Below are positions 9,534 to 20,422 of a stretch of DNA of 64,000 bases, piece by piece. The notes below the pieces were generated by a model that ran no database searches, was not told where the DNA came from, and saw only the letters and a program-made list of their open reading frames with translations. The stretch lies in the NCBI RefSeq assembly GCF_030160115.1, contig NZ_BSNS01000012.1, positions 62,001 through 126,000 on the forward strand, read 5' to 3'. Position numbers and translations under genes: made by a program. This DNA is from Devosia nitrariae. Lineage in GTDB: Bacteria > Pseudomonadota > Alphaproteobacteria > Rhizobiales > Devosiaceae. Positions within the stretch are counted from its first letter, which is position 1. Each line of letters begins with the position of its first letter.

Positions 9534-9785
9534 TCAGACCCGCCGCGCGAGCTGTCCCCAAGCCAGAAGGATGATGACCGCCCCTACGATGGCGCCGATG
9601 AACTGTGCGCCGTCACCCGGTCCGTACCAGCCGATCTGCCGGCCGAGCCAAGTGGCGAACACTGCCCCGACGATACCGAGGACAGTGGTCAGGATGAAGC
9701 CCCTCGGCTTGTGATCGCCCGGAGTGATCCAGCGGGCGATGAGCCCGGCGAAAAACCCGATAAGGATGCTCCAGACAATGCCCAT
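9534..9785 (-). CDS. GlsB/YeaQ/YmgE family stress membrane protein
   Basis: 83 residues with three hydrophobic helices and the Gly-rich pattern of the transglycosylase-associated (YeaQ/GlsB) family: IGFFAGLIARWITPG at the start and FIGAIVGAVIILLAWGQL at the end. Family known: small inner-membrane proteins induced by stress, of unclear molecular function. ATG 9785 was chosen because AAGGAGC precedes it and MGIVW fits the family. The longer frame from 9884 reads through non-conserved sequence. No EcfG-type promoter was found upstream, unlike the stress genes at 48-55 kb. Confidence 0.85.
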   Translation of the reverse strand: MGIVWSILIGFFAGLIARWITPGDHKPRGFILTTVLGIVGAVFATWLGRQIGWYGPGDGAQFIGAIVGAVIILLAWGQLARRV

Positions 9786-9885
9786 GCAACGCTCCTTGTG
9801 TGTCGGGAGATAGGTCGGGGGCGATATGTTTGATTGCAAGGGCTTGGTGAAGCTTGGGGTGAGATCAAGGCGCGTGACGAGCACG

Positions 9886-10040
9886 ATCGGCCTCCCTCCC
9901 CTTGTGGGGAGGGATTAAGGGTGGGGGTAAGCCGCAGCAAACTCGATGGTGCGGCTCCTGCCGCAGCGCCCCCACCCCAGCTTCGCTAGGGCCTTACGGG
10001 CCCAAGCTGCGCTCCCCACAAGGGGGTGGGAGGCGCAAGA
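9886..10040. repeat. GC-rich palindromic intergenic repeat, two opposed copies
   Basis: In the gap 9786-10070 no gene is seen. It contains CTCCCC-TTGTGGGGAGGG followed by an AGGGTGGGGGT tail (9890-9929), then an opposed arm CCCCCACCCC at ~9969 and CTCCCCACAAGGGGGTGGGAGG at 10012-10033. The same core recurs at 18187-18240 and twice at 36185-36302. These are probably dispersed repeats that form hairpins in RNA. Confidence 0.6.
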
Positions 10041-10070
10041 GTCGAGGCTTTCTCTACTGGCGCCTTACGT

Positions 10071-11120
10071 CTACGCCGGCACCAGATGCTCCCGGCGGTC
10101 GCGGTCGGTGAGCGCGGCAAGATCGAGGACCCTCTGCAAATTGGTGGCGTGCCGGAATGACGGCTCGAGCGTGCGGCCAGTCTTCACCGCTTCGTAGAAA
10201 CGCTGGTAGTTGGTCGGAACCGCACCGACCTCGATCTCGCTCCAGGTACCAGTCTCCGCGTCGGCCCCGAGGCAGGCATAGAGCTTGGACCAGTCGTGCC
10301 GGTGCTGCACTTCGAGCGAGCCGAGCTCACCGTAGACGCGCAGGCGCAGTTCGTTGAAATGGCCGGTCGCCCAGCGCGTGGCGTGGACGACGCCGAGCGC
10401 CCCGTTATCGAGCTGTGCGGTCATCGCAAAGGAATCGTTGGCGTCGAGGTCGTATTCGCCAATCCGGTTGCCTTCGACCTTGTCGAAAGTCTCGAGCCGG
10501 CAGAACACCTTGTCGATATCGCTGCCCGCGCCATAGACGGCGAAATCGAGGATATGGATGCCGATATCGCCGAGCGTGCCGTTGGAGCCATGCTTCTTGG
10601 ACAGGCGCCAGAGCCATTGGCTCTCGGTTCGCCAATCGCCCCAGGCCCGGGAAACGAGCCAGCTTTGCAGGTAGCTCGCCTCGAAATGCTTGACCTTGCC
10701 GAGCCCCCCCGACTGGACGAGCTCGCGCGCCTTCTGCAACTGCGCAACGTTCCGGTAAGTGAGATTGACCATGCCGACAACGCCGGACCGCTCGGCGGCC
10801 TCGCTCATTTCGAGTGCCTTGGCGTAGTCGGTCGCCAGCGGCTTTTCGCAAAAGACGTGCTTGCCGGCGGCAATGGCGGCGATGGTCGTCGGATGGTGCA
10901 CGCTGTCGGGCGTAACGTTGGCGATGGCGTCGAACTCGCCCCAGGACAGCGCCGCGTCCAGCGAGCCGAAGCCGTGGGGGATATTATGGGCAGCGTTGAA
11001 CGTCTCGACCCGCCCGGGGTCGACGTCGACGCCACCGACAACGGAGACACCCTCGATGGCGGAGAAATGCTTTGCGTGCGTGTTGGCCATGCCGCCGGTG
11101 CCGAGAATAAGCAGACGCAT
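10071..11120 (-). CDS. thuB: Gfo/Idh/MocA family oxidoreductase, ThuB-like
   Basis: 349 residues. The N-terminal Rossmann fold has LILGTGGMANTHAKHF (NAD(P) binding, ~3-18), and the family signature CEKPLATDYAKALE is at ~90-103. The C-terminal substrate domain has the GDIGIHILDFAVY block, with the conserved Asp/His pair (D...H) seen in glycoside-acting members. Last gene of a leftward thuEFGKAB-like operon. In rhizobia ThuA and ThuB together turn trehalose and related disaccharides into 3-keto derivatives. The role here is inferred from synteny and family. A hairpin separates it from thuA. Confidence 0.85.
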   Translation of the reverse strand: MRLLILGTGGMANTHAKHFSAIEGVSVVGGVDVDPGRVETFNAAHNIPHGFGSLDAALSWGEFDAIANVTPDSVHHPTTIAAIAAGKHVFCEKPLATDYAKALEMSEAAERSGVVGMVNLTYRNVAQLQKARELVQSGGLGKVKHFEASYLQSWLVSRAWGDWRTESQWLWRLSKKHGSNGTLGDIGIHILDFAVYGAGSDIDKVFCRLETFDKVEGNRIGEYDLDANDSFAMTAQLDNGALGVVHATRWATGHFNELRLRVYGELGSLEVQHRHDWSKLYACLGADAETGTWSEIEVGAVPTNYQRFYEAVKTGRTLEPSFRHATNLQRVLDLAALTDRDRREHLVPA

Positions 11121-11215
11121 TCAGTGGTCCCTTGTGAGATCAGCATTATTGGGGTTCGATCTCGTTGCCTCCGCCGGCCCCCTCGCCGGCTCCATCTTGC
11201 GATCCCGGGATGGAC

Positions 11216-11237
11216 CCCCGGCGGCAGACCGCCGGGG
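11216..11237 (-). other. Intercistronic stem-loop between thuA and thuB
   Basis: A perfect 9-bp stem CCCCGGCGG/CCGCCGGGG with a 4-base loop lies in the 138-base gap between thuA and thuB. There is no T run on the minus strand, so it is more likely an mRNA-stabilising or attenuating structure than a full terminator. Confidence 0.5.
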
Positions 11238-11258
11238 TGGTATGGATGTTCGGGCGCC

Positions 11259-12041
11259 TCAGCGGAACCCGGCTTCGCCGTGCTGGTGGAGGCGCGGTCC
11301 ACGCTCCTCGATCTTCTCGAGGGCCTTGTCGACCGGCACGTTGGGCGCATCGGTGATCGTGGCGAAGCGGTTGGGGTTATGGGCCCAGTTGACCGCATTG
11401 CGCAGCACCTGACCGACAGTCTCGTCGTGATAGGTCGGATAGGTCTCGTGGCCGGGGCGGAAATAGAAGATGCTGCCGGTGCCCCGTCGGTAGGTGAGGC
11501 CTGACCGGAAGACTTCGCCGCCCTGGAACCAGGAGACGAAGACGGTCTCGAGCGGCTCGGGCACAGAGAAGGGCTCGCCGTACATCTCTTCCATCTCGAG
11601 CTCGAAATGGGCCGGTAGGCCCTTGGCGATCGGATGGCCGGGATTGACGACCCAGAGCCGCTCGCGTTCGCCCGCCTCGCGCCAATTGAGCGCGCAGGGA
11701 CTGCCCATCAGCCGCTTGAAGATCTTGGAGAAGTGCCCCGAATGCAGGACGATGAGCCCCATGCCTTGCCAGACATGCTTGGCGACGCGCTCAACCACCT
11801 CGTCCTGGACCTGGCCATGGGCGGCGTGGCCCCACCAGATCAGGACATCGGTCTCGGCCAGTGCCGCCTCGGTGCAGCCGTGCTCGGGCGCCTGCAGCGT
11901 CGTGGACTTGACCGAAATGTTGGGGTCCTTTGCCAGGAGCCTGGCGATCTGGTTGTGCATGCCTTCGGGATAGTTGTCCGCCACGACCTTGTTCTTTTGC
12001 TCGTGAACGTTCTCGCCCCAGACGAGGGTGCGGATGGGCAT
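11259..12041 (-). CDS. thuA: ThuA, trehalose utilization protein
   Basis: 260 residues, the usual length. The N-terminus [17 protein letters not shown] and the downstream [13 protein letters not shown] are strongly characteristic of rhizobial Thu[20 protein letters not shown] (~65-84) and [19 protein letters not shown] form the core of the amidotransferase-like fold. Known for the family: acts with ThuB in oxidation of trehalose and maltose-type disaccharides. The ATG at 12041 was chosen because AGGAGA lies 7 bases upstream. The frame extends to 12074 but without homology. A 253-base gap separates it from thuK, so it may have an internal promoter. Confidence 0.88.
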   Translation of the reverse strand: MPIRTLVWGENVHEQKNKVVADNYPEGMHNQIARLLAKDPNISVKSTTLQAPEHGCTEAALAETDVLIWWGHAAHGQVQDEVVERVAKHVWQGMGLIVLHSGHFSKIFKRLMGSPCALNWREAGERERLWVVNPGHPIAKGLPAHFELEMEEMYGEPFSVPEPLETVFVSWFQGGEVFRSGLTYRRGTGSIFYFRPGHETYPTYHDETVGQVLRNAVNWAHNPNRFATITDAPNVPVDKALEKIEERGPRLHQHGEAGFR

Positions 12042-12294
12042 CGGAAGTCTCCTGTTGGATGGGCTTGTAATCAATTCCGGGCGCGCCGTTCCGGCGCCGG
12101 GATACGTTCAAAACACTGTTTTCGCCAATCCGCGGCCAGCGTTTGTGCGCCCGCCGCGAAATTTGAAGATCATCAGGCGATCCCGCCTTAGCAATTCGCT
12201 CTACGCGTCTCCTGCGCAGCGCTCAACCGCGCCAGATGCCGCACGGACCGACCTAGGTTCCGCCGCCTGATCCTAGGATACTCCCACGCTGCGT

Positions 12295-13302
<1,008 letters not shown>

Positions 13303-13315
13303 TGTTTAGGAACCC

Positions 13316-14157
<842 letters not shown>

Positions 14158-14161
<4 letters not shown>

Positions 14162-15138
14162 CGTTCTCCCCCTTCAAAATTCACCCGTCCCAGCCAGATG
14201 TAGAGCACGGTCATGCCCGCGATGATCAGGAACAGCAGCGTCGACTGGGCCGAGCCGTAGGCGAAGTTGTCGAAATCGAAAAGGTTCTCGCGCGCCAGCA
14301 CCGACATGGTCTTGGTGGACGAGCTATTCGGGGTCAGCACATAGATGAGGTCAAAGATGCGCATGGCATCGAGTATGCGGAAGATGATGGCTACCATCAG
14401 CGCCGGCCGCACCAGCGGCAGCGTGATGCGCCAGAACTGCTTCCACTTGGAGACCCCGTCGATATCGGCCGCCTCGTAGATGTCCCTGGGGATCATCTGC
14501 AGGCCGGCAAGAACCAGGAGCGCCATGAAGGGCGTCGTCTTCCATACATCGACCACGATCACGGCCGTCATCGCCGTATCGGCGCTCGCCGTCCAGGCGA
14601 TCTTCTGGCTGATGAGCCCGAGGCGGAGCATCATATCGTTGATGATGCCGAACTGGTCGTTGAGCATCCAGCCCCACATGCGGGCCGAAACGATGGTGGG
14701 GATCGCCCAGGGGATGAGGATCGCGGCGCGCACGAAACCGCGCCCCCTGAATTCGGCATTGAGCACCAGCGCAACGATCATGCCGAACACCGTCTCGAGC
14801 CCGACAGAGATAGCTGCGAAGCGCACGGTATTCCAGACCGCATTCCACCAGGCCGAGTCGACGAGAAGACCGCGGTAGATGGTGCGCCCGCTCTCGAGTG
14901 TGGTCCAGCGCAGATAGTTGCCGATGCCGATGAACTCGGCCCCATAGAGGTTGTTCAGCGAAGCGTCAGTGAACGAGAACCAGATCGAGCGCAGCAGTGG
15001 CCAGCCTGCGACGACGCCAAGCGCGATCAGCATGGGCACCAGGAACCAGCGCGCGGCAAGGACGCGCTGCTTCATGAGTTCTGAACGCGCCGATCCGCGG
15101 GTGACCGGGATGGCCGGCGTCATCGTGTCAGTCGTCAT
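14158..15138 (-). CDS. thuF: Sugar ABC transporter permease (ThuF-like)
   Basis: 326 residues, MalF type without the large periplasmic P2 loop. Six hydrophobic helices run from FLVPMLIALGVVAGWPLLRS to the C-terminus. The EAA loop is YEAADIDGVSKWKQFWRITLP. The start was set at ATG 15138, which follows GGAGG at 7-base spacing and begins MTTDTMTPAIPV. The frame continues far upstream but there it only shadows thuE and the intergenic hairpin. It is the first permease after thuE. Confidence 0.87.
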
Positions 15139-15221
15139 GACGTATCCTCCTTGTGGAGACTTTAACCACCTGAGGGCACGGACGGCCAGACTTGCCGGCC
15201 ACCCGCTTGCCTCAGGCTGGG

Positions 15222-15249
15222 CCCTTCCCGGCCGTGGTGCCGGAAAGGG
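15222..15249 (-). other. Stem-loop 3' of the thuE substrate-binding gene
   Basis: On the minus strand CCCTTTCCGGC pairs with GCCGGGAAGGG (11 bp, one G-U) around a short loop. It lies between thuE and thuF, with no T run. Such structures after binding-protein genes commonly protect the 5' part of the mRNA, giving more binding protein than permease. This role is inferred. Confidence 0.6.
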
Positions 15250-15265
15250 TTGCCGGCAGGAGGAC

Positions 15266-16534
<1,269 letters not shown>

Positions 16535-16672
16535 GAGAATCCTCCCGAAAAAAACCTAAAGATTGGGAGGTGCACGAAAACCGGCCGGATGTGTAAGGGC
16601 ACACCGGCCTTGATCTTCTTCCTCCCGTCAAAAGCACTCAAATCGACGGCGGTAGGTCCCGCCCGTCTCTCC

Positions 16673-16719
16673 CAAAGCGCTTTGAATGAAAAAGAACCAG
16701 AGGCGCGAAAACCTGTCAA
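16673..16719 (-). promoter_or_regulatory. thuE promoter with LacI-type operator
   Basis: On the minus strand a perfect -35 TTGACA (16714-16719) is followed by a poor AT-rich -10 near 16691-16696. A perfect 12-bp palindrome CAAAGCGCTTTG (16673-16684) sits where transcription would begin. Palindromes with a central CGCG/GC step of this type are bound by LacI-family proteins, so the divergent regulator gene is the likely repressor. Confidence 0.55.
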
Positions 16720-16888
16720 GCGGGCCACGGCCCGATTTTCGCAGCTATTCCGACCCACTCAGATTTTTAACATATATTACAATAAGATATGTGCTTCGGC
16801 TCCTGACGGACACGATTGAGAGGAGCGAGTCCGTCTGACGTACGCACCTCAGGCGGACGATGGACTTTCTCGGCACTTGCCAAAAAAA

Positions 16889-16906
16889 TTGAAATCGCTT
16901 TGAATG
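16889..16906. promoter_or_regulatory. Second operator-like site in the thuE-thuR gap
   Basis: The sequence TTGAAATCGCTTTGAATG shares the 11-mer CGCTTTGAATG exactly with the operator at 16678-16688. One half site is degenerate. The two sites are about 215 bases apart, suitable for looping or for autoregulation of thuR. The rest of the ~500-base gap between thuE and thuR shows no gene. Confidence 0.45.
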
Positions 16907-17034
16907 CGCGCCAGGGAGGAGAGCAGAAGCCGTCGTCCAAGCCGGCCTGCGTGCCCTTTGAGCATCGCTCCAACACTGCGTCCCATTCGTAACCGATTGG
17001 GAGCATGGCGTTTTTTGCCGAGGGCTACACGAAG

Positions 17035-18048
17035 ATGAGGCTCAAGGAATTTGCCGCACATCTGGGCCTGTCGCAAACCACGGTCAGCCGCGCCCTCAAC
17101 GGCTATCCCGAGGTCAAGGAGTCGACGCGCCTGATGGTACAGGAGGCGGCCACCCGCCTTGGCTATCGACCCAACGCCAGTGCCCGGCGCCTTGCCACGG
17201 GCCGCGCAGGCGCCGTCGGTTTCGTGCTGCGCGGCTCCGACGAGTTCGGCCCGCACACCACCGAGTTCATCGCCGGCCTCGGCGGTCGCCTCGCCGAAGA
17301 GGAGATCGACATCGTGCTGACGACCGTCGACACCTATCAGGACGAGCTGGCCACCTACCGCCGCGCCGCTGCCAGCAAGAAGGTCGACGCCTTCATCCTG
17401 CATTCGCCCAAGGTCAAGGACGAGCGGGCCGAGCTGCTGCTCGACCTCAACATCCCGTTTGTGCTGCACGGGCGCACCGAGATCGGCCGTCCGCACGCCT
17501 GGCTCGACATCGACAATCAGGGTGCCGTCGAGCGGGCAACCTCCCACCTCATCGACCTCGGCCACAGACGCATCGCACTCGTCAACGGCGTGCGCGGCCG
17601 CACCTTCGCCGAACACCGGGAGGCGGGCTTCCGCGCAGCGCTCGCCGCGCGCGGCATTCCCGTCGATCCGGCGCTGATGGCCAATGCCACCTTCACCGAC
17701 GAAGTCGCCTTCCGCATGGCCCAGAGCATGCTGGAACTGCGGCCACGGCCAACCGCCTTCCTTGCCGGATCGATGATGACCGCGCTCGGCATCTTCCGCG
17801 CCATCCGCCAGGCGGGCCACGAACTGGGCAAGGACGTCTCGATCATCGCCCACGACGACGTTTTCCCCTATCTCAACGCCGACAACATGTACCCGACCAT
17901 GTCCACCACCCGCTCCTCGATCCGCGCGGCGGGCGTACGTATCGGCGAGTTGATCCTGCAGCTGTTCGAGGGCAAGCCCGCCGGCCTCATCCACGAAATC
18001 TGGCCTGTCGATCTGGTCCTGCGCCAGTCCTCGGGGCCGCCGGTTTAG
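17035..18048 (+). CDS. LacI family transcriptional regulator (ThuR/AglR-like)
   Basis: 337 residues from ATG 17035. The N-terminus MRLKEFAAHLGLSQTTVSRA is the LacI helix-turn-helix, followed by the hinge YRPNASARRLATG. The periplasmic-binding-like sugar domain follows (GFVLRGSDEFG..., ending with the effector and dimer region). It is divergent from thuEFGKAB, as ThuR is in rhizobia, and probably represses that operon until a disaccharide binds. The in-frame ATG at 17005 would add ten residues not seen in homologues, with the ribosome-binding site too close, so the inner start is preferred. Ligand not shown by the sequence. Confidence 0.88.
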   Translation: MRLKEFAAHLGLSQTTVSRALNGYPEVKESTRLMVQEAATRLGYRPNASARRLATGRAGAVGFVLRGSDEFGPHTTEFIAGLGGRLAEEEIDIVLTTVDTYQDELATYRRAAASKKVDAFILHSPKVKDERAELLLDLNIPFVLHGRTEIGRPHAWLDIDNQGAVERATSHLIDLGHRRIALVNGVRGRTFAEHREAGFRAALAARGIPVDPALMANATFTDEVAFRMAQSMLELRPRPTAFLAGSMMTALGIFRAIRQAGHELGKDVSIIAHDDVFPYLNADNMYPTMSTTRSSIRAAGVRIGELILQLFEGKPAGLIHEIWPVDLVLRQSSGPPV

Positions 18049-18186
18049 GGCTGGGTGGTGAGATGCCGTGCCTTTCAACGCTTCGGGTTCTTGCATCGAA
18101 TTACATCTCACCCACCGGGTGACACCCGACGAGTGGTGGTGGATGGTGCCCTTATTGCAAATCCCTCGCCCTCCACGGAACCGGCG

Positions 18187-18240
18187 CCTCCCCCCTTGTG
18201 GGGGAGGACGGGAGGGGGGTAACTATCCTCACAACCGGAG
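18187..18240 (+). repeat. GC-rich palindromic repeat before sseA
   Basis: CTCCCCCCTTGTGGGGGAG forms a hairpin, followed by GACGGGAGGGGGGT and ACAACCGGAG, ending just before the ATG of sseA. The same core and the same ACAACCG tail occur before smoG at 36270-36318. The rest of the gap 18049-18246 has no gene. Confidence 0.65.
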
Positions 18241-18246
18241 CCTCGC

Positions 18247-19077
18247 ATGCCCTCGCCGTTCGTATCCACCGATTGGCTCGCCGCGCATCTGACCGATCCC
18301 GATGTCGTCGTCGTCGATGCCAGCTGGTACCTGCCCAATGCCGGACGCGACGCCCATGCGGAATACCTTGCTGGCCACATCCCGGGCGCCGTCTTCTTCC
18401 CGATCGACGAGATCGCCGACAAATCGACCGATCTGCCGCACATGCTGCCTTCGCCGCGCGAGTTCGCCGCGGCCGTCGACGCGCTCGGCATCTCCGAAAC
18501 GATGACCATCGTCGTCTACGACGAAGCCGGTCTCTTCAGCGCGCCGCGCGTGCGCTGGACATTTCTCGCCATGGGCGCTGAGGATGTGCGCATCCTCGCC
18601 GGCGGCGGCGCCAAATGGCGGGCGGAGGGGCGGCACATCGAGGCTGGACCGGTGGAGAGGCCCCTGCGCGCGTTCGAAGCCCGATTCGTGCCCGAGCTTG
18701 TCGCCGATCTCGAGACCGTCGCCGCGCACGTACGGGACGGAACGGCCCAGATTGCCGATGCGCGGCCGGAAGGCCGGTTTCGCGGGGAGGTGCCCGAGCC
18801 CCGGCCGGGACTGCGCCAGGGGCACATCCCCGGCAGCCGCAACCTGCCCTTTACCGCGCTGGTGCGCGACGGGCAGATGAAACCGGCCGACGAGCTCAAG
18901 GCTGAAATTGCAGCCGCAGGCATCGATCCGGCCCGGCCAGTGATCGCCACCTGCGGCTCGGGCGTGACGGCAGCAGTGCTCGCCCTCGCCCTCGAAATCG
19001 CGGGCGCGCAAAAGGTTTCCATCTACGACGGCGCGTGGGCCGAATGGGGCGGCCGAACCGATACACCGGTCTCCTGA
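18247..19077 (+). CDS. sseA: 3-mercaptopyruvate sulfurtransferase
   Basis: 276 residues made of two rhodanese domains. The C-terminal one holds the active-site loop TCGSGVTAAVLALALE with the persulfide Cys. CGSGVT, not CRxGxR/K, is typical of mercaptopyruvate-type enzymes. The N-terminal domain has DVVVVDASWYLP and HIPGAVFFPIDEIADK. It transfers sulfur from 3-mercaptopyruvate to thiol acceptors in the cytoplasm. ATG 18247 begins directly after the GC-rich repeat. GGAG at 18237-18240 serves as ribosome-binding site. Confidence 0.92.
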   Translation: MPSPFVSTDWLAAHLTDPDVVVVDASWYLPNAGRDAHAEYLAGHIPGAVFFPIDEIADKSTDLPHMLPSPREFAAAVDALGISETMTIVVYDEAGLFSAPRVRWTFLAMGAEDVRILAGGGAKWRAEGRHIEAGPVERPLRAFEARFVPELVADLETVAAHVRDGTAQIADARPEGRFRGEVPEPRPGLRQGHIPGSRNLPFTALVRDGQMKPADELKAEIAAAGIDPARPVIATCGSGVTAAVLALALEIAGAQKVSIYDGAWAEWGGRTDTPVS

Positions 19078-19191
19078 CCCAAAACTTACTGTGAATTAAT
19101 GCAATAACGGCGCTGGCCTTGCTAAAGTGCGCCACGATCGCCAGCGGCACCCTGCGCGGCGATATCTCCATCCTCTTTAGGATCGCGGCGG

Positions 19192-20412
19192 TTGATAAGA
19201 CAGCTCCTGGCTTCACTTGTAGTTTTGGCGGGCGCCTTCCTCGCCTGGGTTTTCCTGGCACCGGGCGCACAGGAAACGCTGGCCGACTATGGCATCACCC
19301 TGCCCTTCACGCCGGCCGCCGAACCAGTGGTCGGCAACGTGCAGGTGCCGGGGCCTGGTGCGGGACCGCGACCGGGAGGGCCCGGAGCGGCAGGGCCTGC
19401 CGGACGGTTCGGTGCGCGCGCCGTCAACGTGACGACGACGCCGGTGACGCTGGCTACCGTGAACGCTGGCCTGATCGCCATCGGCGAGGGCACAGCAGTC
19501 CGCTCGGTGACCGTGACCTCGCCCTCGGGCGGGACGCTAGAGGAGTTGCTGGTTTTGCCGGGCGATCTGGTCGAGGCTGGCGACGTCATCGGGCGGCTGG
19601 ACTCCGAGACCGAGCAGATCACCTACGACCGGGCGCGGCTCGCGGCCGAGGATGCGCGCGTAACGCTTGAGCGCCAGCAGGAACTGGCCCGATCGAGTCT
19701 CGTCGCGACCTCGGCGCTTGCAGCCGCTCGGCTCGCCGCCGACACCGCAGAGCTCGAACTGCGCAGCGCGCAGATCGAACTCGAGCGGCGCAACATCGTG
19801 GCGCCCATTTCCGGCATCGTCGGGCTGATGCAGGTAACACCCGGCAACTACCTCGCCGCCCAGACAGCGGTGACGACCATCGACGATACGTCGGCCATCG
19901 ACATCGATTTCTGGGTGCCCGAGCGCTATGCGGCGCGGATCGAGCCGGGCATGTCGGTGATCGTCTCGGCCATCGCGCTGCCCGGTCGCAACTTTGCCGG
20001 GGAAGTCAGCGCGACCGACAACCGCATCGATCCCGCAAGCCGCACCCTGCAGGTCAAGGCCTCCATCCCCAACGAAGAAAACCTGATGCGCGCGGGCATG
20101 TCGTTCACCGTGGAGCTCGGCTTTTCCGGCGAGGAGTATCCCACGGTCAATCCGCTGGCCATTCTCTGGTCGGCCGAAGGCTCCTATGTCTGGAGATATG
20201 AGGGCGGCACGGCGACAAGGGTGATGGCCGAGATCGTTCAACGCAACAGCGACGGCGTTCTGGTGCGTGCCGACCTTCAGCCGGGCGACGCCATCATCAC
20301 CGAGGGCATATTGCAGTTGAACGACGGCATGGCCGTTAACCTGCTCGACGGCCCCGACGGGACCAGCGCCGTTGAGGCGGCCGAGGCGGCGACCGACGCC
20401 GCTGACTCCTGA
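19192..20412 (+). CDS. Efflux RND transporter periplasmic adaptor subunit
   Basis: 406 residues. The N-terminal helix (MIRQLLASLVVLAGAFLAWV) anchors or exports the protein. A linker rich in Gly/Pro/Arg follows (~50-75), then the lipoyl-like half motifs (TVTSPSGGTLEELLVLPGDLVEAGDVI), the alpha-hairpin coiled coil, the second lipoyl half (NIVAPISGIVGLMQVTPGNYL) and beta-barrel domains. It bridges the inner-membrane pump to an outer-membrane channel, which is not encoded nearby. The TTG start at 19192 has AGGA upstream. The RND pump gene follows after 10 bases. Confidence 0.9.
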   Translation: MIRQLLASLVVLAGAFLAWVFLAPGAQETLADYGITLPFTPAAEPVVGNVQVPGPGAGPRPGGPGAAGPAGRFGARAVNVTTTPVTLATVNAGLIAIGEGTAVRSVTVTSPSGGTLEELLVLPGDLVEAGDVIGRLDSETEQITYDRARLAAEDARVTLERQQELARSSLVATSALAAARLAADTAELELRSAQIELERRNIVAPISGIVGLMQVTPGNYLAAQTAVTTIDDTSAIDIDFWVPERYAARIEPGMSVIVSAIALPGRNFAGEVSATDNRIDPASRTLQVKASIPNEENLMRAGMSFTVELGFSGEEYPTVNPLAILWSAEGSYVWRYEGGTATRVMAEIVQRNSDGVLVRADLQPGDAIITEGILQLNDGMAVNLLDGPDGTSAVEAAEAATDAADS

Positions 20413-20422
20413 GGAGCGCGCC

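Noticed and set aside
9534..9884. EcfG promoter for the GlsB-like stress gene
   Set aside because: The upstream 100 bases on the minus strand contain no GGAAC-N16/17-CGTT, even allowing one mismatch.
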